From an uncultured Kangiella sp. (GTDB taxonomy: Bacteria; Pseudomonadota; Gammaproteobacteria; Enterobacterales; DSM-103792): DNA of 9,345 nucleotides. Each line of letters opens with the position of its first letter. Positions within the stretch are counted from its first letter, which is position 1. The notes beneath the pieces are model-generated. The model was not told the origin of the DNA. It made no database searches and saw only the letters and a list, made by a program, of their open reading frames with translations. The position numbers were made by a program, and so were the translations under genes. The DNA lies in assembly GCA_946480585.1 (NCBI GenBank), contig CAMLKQ010000070.1, positions 1-9,345 of the forward strand, given 5' to 3'. Positions 1 to 5,192 of the stretch are shown one piece after another.

Positions 1-1052
1 GCCAGTGTCGACGCCATGCCGCCGACTTCGCGGCCGCCCATCGCATTCGGCTGGCCGGTGAGCGAGAACGGCCCGGCACCGGGCTTGCCGATGCGGCCGG
101 TGGCCAAATGCGCATTCAGGATGGCGCTGACTTTATCGGTGCCGCTGCTGCTCTGGTTGACGCCTTGCGAGAAGGCGGTCACTACCTTCGCCGTACCCGC
201 GAACGCGCGATAGAAGCGCAACACCGCTTCCTCGCTCAGGCCACAGCGCTGTGCGACGGTGCTGAGATTTGGCGCCGCCGCGCGGGCGAAGGCAATGCTG
301 TCGGCCCAGCCGTCGACATGGCGCTCCAGAAAGGCGAAATCGAGCTGGCCATAGTGCGCCAGATGACTGAGCAGCCCCTGCCAGAGCCAGACGTCGCTGC
401 CGGGGACAATCGGCAAGTGCTGATCGGCGATGACACAGGTTTCGGTGCGGCGCGGATCGATCACGATGATCTGCAGCGACCGCCGCTGTTCTTTCGCGGC
501 TTTCAATCGCTGGAACAGCACCGGATGACACCACGCGAGATTGCTGCCTGACAGCACCACCAGATCAGCCTGCTCCAGATCGGTGTACGCCGTCGGCACC
601 AGATCGGCGCCGAACGCGCGCACCTGCCCGGCCACCGCCGACGCCATGCACAAGCGCGAGTTGGTGTCGATGTTGGCGCTGCCGATGAAGCCCTTCATCA
701 GCTTGTTGGCGACGTAATAGTCCTCGGTCAGCATCTGACCGGACGCGTAAAACGCAATCGCTTGCGGGCCGTGCTCGGCACGAATGCGGGCAAACGTATT
801 GGCGATGGTGTCGAGCGCGAAATCCCAGCTGACTCGTTGGACGTTTCCTTCGCGATCGCGCCACTCCGGATACAGCAGACGATCATCGGGTCCGAGCGTA
901 TCGGCCAGCGCCGAACCTTTGGAACACAAGCGGCCGAAATTGGCCGGGTGATCGGGGTCGCCTTGCACACGCACGCGGCCATCGCTGCTGCGCTCGACAA
1001 TGACGCCGCAGCCGACACCACAGTACGGACAAGTCGTGCGCGTTTGCGTCAT
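1..1052 (-). CDS. nasA: Assimilatory nitrate reductase, catalytic subunit (N-terminal part, cut by window edge)
   Basis: Cytoplasmic molybdopterin enzyme reducing nitrate to nitrite, the first step of nitrate assimilation. The frame opens with ATG at 1052-1050 and stays open to the left edge, giving about 350 residues of a family that is usually 700-900 long. Residues 8-43 hold a [4Fe-4S] motif of the form C8-x2-C11-x3-C15-x27-C43 (TTCPYCGVGCG, then GRLCSKG). Cys135 in NIDTNSRLCMAS is the expected molybdenum ligand, and SGSNLAWCHPV follows, which is typical of NasA rather than of periplasmic NapA. There is no Tat signal, which fits a cytoplasmic assimilatory enzyme. The start lies three bases after the nirD stop, so it is probably translationally coupled and transcribed from the nirB promoter. 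The C-terminal cofactor-binding region, and any extra BFD-type iron-sulfur domain, lie outside the window. Confidence 0.95.
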   Translation of the reverse strand, partial: MTQTRTTCPYCGVGCGVIVERSSDGRVRVQGDPDHPANFGRLCSKGSALADTLGPDDRLLYPEWRDREGNVQRVSWDFALDTIANTFARIRAEHGPQAIAFYASGQMLTEDYYVANKLMKGFIGSANIDTNSRLCMASAVAGQVRAFGADLVPTAYTDLEQADLVVLSGSNLAWCHPVLFQRLKAAKEQRRSLQIIVIDPRRTETCVIADQHLPIVPGSDVWLWQGLLSHLAHYGQLDFAFLERHVDGWADSIAFARAAAPNLSTVAQRCGLSEEAVLRFYRAFAGTAKVVTAFSQGVNQSSSGTDKVSAILNAHLATGRIGKPGAGPFSLTGQPNAMGGREVGGMASTL

Positions 1053-1055
1053 CGA

Positions 1056-1463
1056 TCAGTCCACCGTGTTCAACCGCGCGCGCGACTCGGCCAGCGGTTG
1101 CAGACCGAGATAAACCACCGCACCAACCAACTTGACCGGGAAGCGCGGCACGCAACCGATGTCCGGCGCTTTGGCTTCGCCGCTGTCGAGCTGTACCTGC
1201 CAGGCATGCAGCGGGCAGCTGACCAACCGGCCATGAACAATGCCTTCTGACAACGGGCCGCCACGATGCGGGCAGCGATCGAGCAGCGCGAACACTTCAT
1301 CGCTGCTGTTGCGAAAGACGGCGACATCGCCGTGCAGCGTACGCACCACCCGGGCACCCAGCCGCGGAATATCGTGCAAGGCGCCAATGGCAAGCCAGCC
1401 CGGTTCGTTACGGCCGTTGGCAAGGCCAACACTGGGTTGAGCGCTGGTGGCAAAAGCAGACAT
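1056..1463 (-). CDS. nirD: Nitrite reductase [NAD(P)H] small subunit, Rieske type
   Basis: Small subunit of the assimilatory nitrite reductase, working with NirB to reduce nitrite to ammonium. The product is about 135 residues with a complete Rieske [2Fe-2S] site: CPHRGG, then CPLHAW, i.e. C-x-H-x16-C-x2-H (residues 64, 66, 83 and 86 from the chosen start). Escherichia coli NirD, as I recall it, lacks these ligands, so this is the Rieske-bearing form found in many assimilatory clusters. I chose the start at 1463 over the ATG at 1469 because the strong AAGGAG at 1476-1471 is only one base from the upstream ATG but seven bases from this one. The gene lies 12 bases after nirB, with the ribosome binding site touching the nirB stop, and ends three bases before nasA. 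Confidence 0.93.
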   Translation of the reverse strand: MSAFATSAQPSVGLANGRNEPGWLAIGALHDIPRLGARVVRTLHGDVAVFRNSSDEVFALLDRCPHRGGPLSEGIVHGRLVSCPLHAWQVQLDSGEAKAPDIGCVPRFPVKLVGAVVYLGLQPLAESRARLNTVD

Positions 1464-1470
1464 CGGCATT

Positions 1471-1476
1471 CTCCTT
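1471..1476 (-). promoter_or_regulatory. nirD ribosome binding site that decides its start
   Basis: AAGGAG on the minus strand overlaps the last base of the nirB TGA stop. It is one base from the ATG at 1469-1467 and seven bases from the ATG at 1463-1461. The spacing favours the second ATG and suggests translational coupling to nirB. Confidence 0.75.
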
Positions 1477-3902
1477 CAACTCAAATCGGCGATGGGGATG
1501 AACTGGTCACGCGCGGCCGCGTGGGCGAGTTCCGCCCATGGGTCTTTCTGGAAATGCGTCTGGCTGTCACGAAAGCGTTGGGCAAGCTGGCGGCGACTGT
1601 CAGCGTCATGCACCACACGTTGCTGGACATGGGCCAGACCAACGCGTTCGAGATACGGTGCGGTGCGTTCGAGATAACGGCCTTCGTCGCGATAGAGCTG
1701 CATGAAGGCGAGGCAGTACTCCTCGACTTCGTCCATCGTCTCGACCCGGCACAGCACCTCGGTGCCGCGCAGCTTGATGCCGCCGTTGCCACCGACATGC
1801 AATTCCCAACCGGATTCGATCGCGATGACACCGAAATCCTTGATGGTTGCCTCGGCGCAATTGCGCGGACAACCGGACACCGCCATCTTGAATTTGTGCG
1901 GCGTCCACGCGCCCCAGGTGAGCTTCTCCAAACGGATGCCCATGCCGGTCGAATCCTGGGTGCCAAACCGGCACCATTCGGAGCCGACACAGGTTTTGAC
2001 CGTGCGCAGCGCCTTGCCATATGCGTGGCCAGAGACAAATCCTGCTCTGGCAAGATCCGACCATACTGCTGGCAAATCGGTTTTCTTCACGCCGAGCAAA
2101 TCCACCCGCTGACCGCCGGTGATCTTGACGGTCGGGATCTGGAATTTGTCGACGACATCGGCAATCGCACGCAGCTCACTGGCGTTGGTGACGCCGCCCC
2201 ACATCCGCGGCACCACCGAATAGCTGCCGTCTTTCTGGATGTTGGCGTGATTGCGTTCGTTGACGAACCGCGCCGACGCATCGTCCTGCACTTCGCCCGG
2301 CCAGGTTGCCAGCAGATAGAAATTCAGCGCCGGTCGGCATTTGTCACAACCATCGGCCGTTTGCCATTGCAGCGTCTGGAAAATTTGCGTCAGCGACAAC
2401 AGCCGCTGCGTGCGGATGGCAGCGCGCACCTCATCGTGACTGTGTTCAGTGCAAGCACACAGCGGTTTCTTGCTCGGCGTTTGGTAACCTTCACCAACCG
2501 CAGCCACCAGCAGCTGCTCCACCAATGGTGTGCAGGATCCGCAGGACGCCGAAGCCTTGGTATAGGCACGCACCGCGTCCAATGTCTGCAGACCTTTTTC
2601 GCGAATCGCGTTGACGATGCTGCCTTTGCAGACGCCATTGCAATCGCAAACCGGCCGGTCATCCGGCCACTCCAGCACGCCGGGCTTGCTGTCATCGGCG
2701 CTGTCGGTCGTTGGTCCAAATAGCAGGCTGTCGCGCAGATGGTTGACTGCGCTCTGCTCCTTCATCAGCTGGAAATACCAGCTGCCGTCGGCGGTGTCGC
2801 CATACAGCACCGCACCGACGAGTTTGTCGTCGCGCAGCACCACCTTCTTGTAAACGCCGGCACCGGCATCCTGATAGACGATGCTGTCGCAGCCGTCACC
2901 GCCCTGAAAATCGCCGGCCGAGAACAGATCGACGCCGGTGACTTTCAGTTTGGTTGAGGTCACCGAGCCGGAGTAAGCCGCGTCGCTGTCACCGGCAAGT
3001 TGCGCGGCGCAGACCCGTGCCTGTTCATAAAGCGGCGCCACCAAGCCATAACACTGGCCGCGGTGCTGCACACATTCACCCACGGCATAAATTGACGGGT
3101 CGGAGGTCAGCAAGGCATCGGATACCAGCACGCCGCGCTCACAGGCCACACCGCAATCCCTGGCAAGCGCGACATTGGGCCGGATACCCGCTGCCATCAC
3201 CACCAGATCGGCCGGAACCGTGCTGCCGTCAGCGAATTGCACCGCGGTCACCCGATCGGTGCCGAGTAGTGCGCTGGTTTGTGCCGCCATCTTGAACGCG
3301 ATGCCACGTTCGCTCAGCGTCTGTTGCAGCAAGGTCGCGGCAGCCGCATCAAGCTGACGCTCCATCAGTGTCGGCATCAGGTGCACGACGGTGACCGTCA
3401 TGCCTTGCTTCAGCAAACCGTACGCGGCTTCGAGTCCGAGCAGACCGCCACCGATCACAACCGCATGGCGATAGCGCTGGCTCGCGGCCAGCATGTGATC
3501 AACATCGTGCAGATCCCGGTAGCTGACCACGCCGGGCAGATCGCAACCGGGGACCTGCGGAATGAATGGCAGCGAACCGGTCGCCAGAATCAGCCGATCA
3601 TAAGGCTGCACCGTACCGTCAGCGCTGCGCACGGTCCTGGCGTCGCGGTCGATTTGCGTCACCGGCTGACCGCAATGCAGTGCGATGCCGTTTTCGGCAT
3701 ACCAGGACAGCGGATTGATCATGATATCGGTCACCGCTTTCTCGCCGGCCAACACCGGCGACAGCAATATGCGGTTGTAATTGCCATGTGGCTCGGCGCC
3801 AAACACCGTGATGTCGTAGCGATTCGGTGCCCGCTGCAACAGTTCCTCGATCACCTTCATGCCGGCCATGCCGTTGCCGACTAATACCAGTTTCGGCTTC
3901 AT
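1476..3902 (-). CDS. nirB: Nitrite reductase [NAD(P)H] large subunit
   Basis: Cytoplasmic flavin, iron-sulfur and siroheme enzyme that takes electrons from NAD(P)H to reduce nitrite to ammonium. The product is 808 residues, normal for the family. From the N-terminus: an FAD-binding Rossmann motif (LVLVGNGMAGMK, residues 5-16); an NAD(P)H motif (AVVIGGGLLGLEAAYGL, about 147-163); two BFD-like [2Fe-2S] domains with C419/C421/C454/C457 and C482/C484/C519/C522; then ferredoxin-like and siroheme domains. The siroheme/[4Fe-4S] cysteines are C638-x5-C644 and C678-x3-C682 (TCVGSEWCRFG and SGCPRNCAEA). All key cysteines are present. The start is ATG 3902-3900, preceded by GGAGGGG five bases upstream. 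The frame also stays open upstream to a TTG at 4004, but that stretch is the promoter and leader and should not be counted as protein. First gene of nirB-nirD-nasA. Confidence 0.96.
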   Translation of the reverse strand: MKPKLVLVGNGMAGMKVIEELLQRAPNRYDITVFGAEPHGNYNRILLSPVLAGEKAVTDIMINPLSWYAENGIALHCGQPVTQIDRDARTVRSADGTVQPYDRLILATGSLPFIPQVPGCDLPGVVSYRDLHDVDHMLAASQRYRHAVVIGGGLLGLEAAYGLLKQGMTVTVVHLMPTLMERQLDAAAATLLQQTLSERGIAFKMAAQTSALLGTDRVTAVQFADGSTVPADLVVMAAGIRPNVALARDCGVACERGVLVSDALLTSDPSIYAVGECVQHRGQCYGLVAPLYEQARVCAAQLAGDSDAAYSGSVTSTKLKVTGVDLFSAGDFQGGDGCDSIVYQDAGAGVYKKVVLRDDKLVGAVLYGDTADGSWYFQLMKEQSAVNHLRDSLLFGPTTDSADDSKPGVLEWPDDRPVCDCNGVCKGSIVNAIREKGLQTLDAVRAYTKASASCGSCTPLVEQLLVAAVGEGYQTPSKKPLCACTEHSHDEVRAAIRTQRLLSLTQIFQTLQWQTADGCDKCRPALNFYLLATWPGEVQDDASARFVNERNHANIQKDGSYSVVPRMWGGVTNASELRAIADVVDKFQIPTVKITGGQRVDLLGVKKTDLPAVWSDLARAGFVSGHAYGKALRTVKTCVGSEWCRFGTQDSTGMGIRLEKLTWGAWTPHKFKMAVSGCPRNCAEATIKDFGVIAIESGWELHVGGNGGIKLRGTEVLCRVETMDEVEEYCLAFMQLYRDEGRYLERTAPYLERVGLAHVQQRVVHDADSRRQLAQRFRDSQTHFQKDPWAELAHAAARDQFIPIADLS

Positions 3903-3916
3903 TGCGTCCCCTCCGG

Positions 3917-3971
3917 AAAACAAAAACGGCGGCCACTGACCCGCTTGGTTTGCGAGCCATTGGACGCCGTT
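3917..3971 (-). terminator. Leader attenuator (intrinsic terminator) of the nirB operon
   Basis: On the minus strand, AACGGCGTCCA (3971-3961) pairs with TGGCCGCCGTT (3935-3925): ten base pairs with one internal T-C mismatch. A U-tract TTTTTGTTTT (3926-3917) follows directly. The 25-base loop contains a smaller possible stem, CTCGC/GCGGG. The structure ends only a few bases before the nirB ribosome binding site and start, so it is a leader attenuator and not the end of an upstream gene. Its 5' arm overlaps the hexaloop hairpin 3963-3974, so the two structures exclude each other. The nrtA leader has the same arrangement. Confidence 0.75.
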
Positions 3972-3974
3972 GTC
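3963..3974 (-). promoter_or_regulatory. Hexaloop hairpin in nirB leader RNA, candidate NasT (ANTAR) target
   Basis: Minus-strand GAC (3974-3972), loop AACGGC (3971-3966), GTC (3965-3963). The six-base loop has A at position 1 and G at position 4, the pattern known for ANTAR-protein target hairpins. The stem is only three pairs; the next flanking bases are A-C mismatches, whereas the nrtA copy extends further. The loop bases are also the first bases of the terminator 5' arm, so protein bound here would block terminator formation. Confidence 0.6.
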
Positions 3975-3987
3975 TTGATCGACATGC

Positions 3988-4003
3988 TGCAATTCGGAGG
4001 CCA
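3988..4003 (-). promoter_or_regulatory. Candidate sigma-54 (-24/-12) promoter for nirB-nirD-nasA
   Basis: Minus-strand TGGCCT-N5-TTGCA compares with the known sigma-54 consensus TGGCAC-N5-TTGC(A/T). The essential GG and GC are present with correct spacing, 9 of 11 positions. Predicted transcription start is about 3977, giving a leader of about 75 bases. A weaker overlapping candidate, TGGCGT-N5-GTGCT at 4029-4014, would start at about 4003. Two NtrC-like palindromes upstream support this class of promoter. Confidence 0.6.
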
Positions 4004-4079
4004 ACTTGAGATGAGCACGTGAAACGCCATCGGCAGGCCACGTGGAGAGCGTCGTTGTGATGACAATGGCAATGAAATC

Positions 4080-4096
4080 GGCACCATCACGGTGCA
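4080..4096. promoter_or_regulatory. NtrC-like enhancer site, nirB proximal
   Basis: The site reads GGCACCATCACGGTGCA. The core GCACC-N5-GGTGC is a perfect inverted repeat and matches the known NtrC pattern (for example the E. coli glnA sites, recalled from memory). It is centred about 111 bp upstream of the predicted nirB start and 21 bp from the next site. Confidence 0.65.
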
Positions 4097-4100
4097 GATC

Positions 4101-4117
4101 TGCACGACGCCGGTGCA
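4101..4117. promoter_or_regulatory. NtrC-like enhancer site, nirB distal
   Basis: The site reads TGCACGACGCCGGTGCA, a perfect inverted repeat TGCAC-N7-GTGCA with NtrC-like half-sites. It is centred about 132 bp upstream of the predicted nirB start. Its centre lies 21 bp (two helical turns) from the neighbouring palindrome, the usual arrangement for cooperative NtrC binding. Confidence 0.65.
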
Positions 4118-4327
4118 GACAACCGGATCAATGACGAAGGCGAGGGCTTCGATCAAACGACACTGTGCACGATGCATTACAGGGCCCATTGGTGAGCGCA
4201 CGCACCAACAAGAGTCAAAAGGCGGCCATTGCACCGAAGCCGCGCCCCGAAAGCAGGCACACACGCGTCGGCCCGGTGCTTGCAACAACAGCATCACTCA
4301 CGACACGACAACCTCCGGGAAAGCGCA
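4118..4327. other. Upstream region of nasT
   Basis: About 210 bases without a convincing gene between the NtrC-like sites and nasT. Open frames here have no supporting ribosome binding site or recognisable protein. I find no good sigma-70 promoter; TTGCAA at 4280-4285 lacks a recognisable -10 box. The only clear structure is the inverted repeat at 4189-4208. The nasT promoter must lie here or in the divergent control region. Confidence 0.4.
4189..4208. repeat. Inverted repeat TTGGTG-N8-CACCAA upstream of nasT
   Basis: Perfect six-base arms separated by AGCGCACG, about 120 bases before the nasT start. It could be an operator for nasT or a small hairpin. The half-sites resemble NtrC half-sites but in the outward orientation (GGTG then CACC), so it is not a standard NtrC site. 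Confidence 0.35.
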
Positions 4328-4894
4328 ATGCGGGTGCTGATCATTGGCGACAGCCATGAACATATCGAACCGGTGGTAATGGCATTGCGCGACGCCGGTA
4401 TCGAATCGGTACAGCAAATGGAAGGCGCACTTGGCTTGCTGCGCCGGGTCGCTGATTTTCAACCCGACATTATCCTCATCGACACCGCGTCGCCTTCGCG
4501 TGATGTGTTGGAGTCGCTGTGCGTGGTCAACCAGCATGCGCCACGGCCGATGCTGATGTTCACCGCCGATGACAGCGACGACAGCATTGCGGCGGCGCTG
4601 GCAGCGGGCGTCACTGTGTACTCGGTGGAAGGCATCAGCGCGCAACGGCTCGGGCCGGTACTGCGTATCGCCATGGCCCGATTCCGGCACGATCAGCGGC
4701 AAGTGACGCAGCGGCAACGCGATGCAGAACGGCAACAGCAGCGGCAACTCGTGGACACCGTCAAAGGCATGGTGATGGCACGGCAACAGTTAACGGAGCA
4801 ACAGGCCTATCAATGGTTGCGCGAACAAGCGATGGCCAATCGCCGCAGCTTGTCGGAGTGGGCCAGCGAGTTGCTGCGGCGCTGGTCGACATGA
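4328..4894 (+). CDS. nasT: NasT-type nitrate/nitrite antiterminator (receiver plus ANTAR)
   Basis: RNA-binding response-regulator-like protein that, in studied bacteria, binds hexaloop hairpins in nitrate-assimilation leaders and prevents termination. The product is 188 residues. Residues 1-118 are a receiver-like domain (MRVLIIGDSH, then PDIILIDTASPSRDV with the phosphoacceptor-position Asp52, then MLMFTADD). The conserved receiver lysine is missing: VEGISAQRLGP stands where Lys-Pro would be, as in other NasT proteins I recall, so phosphorylation may not be the switch. A helical linker (about 119-140) leads to the ANTAR domain (about 141-185, LVDTVKGMVMARQQLTEQQA). The start is set by the start of the receiver fold; its ribosome binding site is weak (GGGAAAG at 4318-4324). 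No nasS lies beside it. It sits between two operons whose leaders both carry its expected RNA target. Confidence 0.88.
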   Translation: MRVLIIGDSHEHIEPVVMALRDAGIESVQQMEGALGLLRRVADFQPDIILIDTASPSRDVLESLCVVNQHAPRPMLMFTADDSDDSIAAALAAGVTVYSVEGISAQRLGPVLRIAMARFRHDQRQVTQRQRDAERQQQRQLVDTVKGMVMARQQLTEQQAYQWLREQAMANRRSLSEWASELLRRWST

Positions 4895-4907
4895 GCCGGT
4901 CGTAGCC

Positions 4908-4935
4908 AAAACCGGTTTACTTCTGAACCGGTTTT
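4908..4935 (+). terminator. Hairpin after nasT, probable terminator
   Basis: AAAACCGGTT (4908-4917) and AACCGGTTTT (4926-4935) are perfect ten-base inverted arms around an 8-base loop, starting 13 bases after the nasT stop. The T-run is the 3' end of the stem itself, so it could act as an intrinsic terminator on the plus strand and, by symmetry, on the minus strand. It is formed by the first two copies of the 16-bp tandem repeat described separately. Confidence 0.55.
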
Positions 4936-4972
4936 CTCCAGAACCGGCTTTCTCCAGAACCGGCCGGCGCCA
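4909..4972. repeat. Four tandem copies of a 16-bp repeat
   Basis: Consecutive units: AAACCGGTTTACTTCT (4909-4924), GAACCGGTTTTCTCCA (4925-4940), GAACCGGCTTTCTCCA (4941-4956) and GAACCGGCCGGCGCCA (4957-4972). The two middle copies differ by one base; the first and last are more diverged. Each contains ACCGG, which is nearly self-complementary, so any two copies can pair as a hairpin. The array lies between nasT and the NtrC-like sites of the nrt operon. Confidence 0.8.
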
Positions 4973-4980
4973 GCATTTGG

Positions 4981-4997
4981 GGCGATAACTTGGTGCA
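4981..4997. promoter_or_regulatory. NtrC-like enhancer site, nrt distal (weak left half)
   Basis: The site reads GGCGATAACTTGGTGCA. The right half TGGTGCA matches an NtrC half-site exactly; the left half keeps only part of it. It is centred about 118 bp upstream of the predicted nrtA start, 20 bp from the stronger neighbouring site. Confidence 0.5.
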
Positions 4998-5000
4998 CGG

Positions 5001-5017
5001 CGCATCAGACTGGTGCG
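5001..5017. promoter_or_regulatory. NtrC-like enhancer site, nrt proximal
   Basis: The site reads CGCATCAGACTGGTGCG. The two seven-base arms are inverted repeats at six of seven positions and match the NtrC pattern. It is centred about 98 bp upstream of the predicted start and two helical turns from the distal site, mirroring the nirB side. Confidence 0.6.
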
Positions 5018-5033
5018 TTTTGCCAACGATTGC

Positions 5034-5053
5034 TTGGCCGCGTGCTCGGCCAA
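5034..5053. repeat. Perfect inverted repeat TTGGCCG-N6-CGGCCAA
   Basis: Seven-base arms at 5034-5040 and 5047-5053 around CGTGCT, between the NtrC-like sites and the sigma-54 promoter, centred near -63. A further GCCAA at 5022-5026 forms a second, shorter inverted repeat with TTGGC at 5034-5038. It may be an operator for another regulator. No family match is claimed. Confidence 0.5.
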
Positions 5054-5080
5054 CACCGCTTGCACCGCAGCGCCTGATAC

Positions 5081-5096
5081 TGGCACGCAGCTTGCT
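5081..5096 (+). promoter_or_regulatory. Sigma-54 (-24/-12) promoter of the nrt operon
   Basis: TGGCAC-GCAGC-TTGCT is a full match to the sigma-54 consensus TGGCAC-N5-TTGC(A/T), with GG at 5082-5083 and GC at 5094-5095. Predicted transcription start is about 5107, giving a leader of about 137 bases before nrtA. NtrC-like palindromes at about -98 and -118 support NtrC-activated expression under nitrogen limitation. Confidence 0.85.
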
Positions 5097-5171
5097 CACC
5101 TTATTGGTGTCAGGTGCACACGCTCACGGCCACGATAGGTGCGCGACACAGCACACGATGACATTTCATGA

Positions 5172-5192
5172 ATCAGGACAACGGCGTCCGAT
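5172..5192 (+). promoter_or_regulatory. Hexaloop hairpin in nrtA leader RNA, candidate NasT (ANTAR) target
   Basis: GGAC (5176-5179), loop AACGGC (5180-5185), GTCC (5186-5189). The stem extends by A5172-T5192, T5173-A5191 and C5174-G5190 around a bulged A5175. The six-base loop has A at position 1 and G at position 4, the known ANTAR target pattern. Loop and 3' arm are also the 5' arm of the downstream terminator, so the two cannot form together. The core GACAACGGCGTCC is identical in the nirB leader. Confidence 0.75.

Noticed and set aside
1266..2723. Long plus-strand open frame opposite nirB and nirD (485 codons)
   Set aside because: Antisense shadow of a clearly coding, high-GC gene; the translation resembles no known protein.
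3279..3884. Plus-strand open frame of about 200 codons opposite the nirB N-terminus
   Set aside because: Antisense shadow: the opposite strand encodes unmistakable FAD- and NAD-binding motifs.
3903..4004. In-frame N-terminal extension of nirB starting at a TTG (34 extra residues)
   Set aside because: It covers the attenuator, hexaloop and part of the sigma-54 element. The ATG at 3902 has a strong GGAGGGG site and begins exactly at the FAD-binding fold.
4229..4327. Upstream in-frame extension of nasT
   Set aside because: The added residues are low in complexity and basic. The receiver fold begins at the ATG at 4328, and no ribosome binding site supports the earlier start.
4909..4972. CRISPR array
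   Set aside because: The 16-bp units are directly adjacent with no spacers and are too short.
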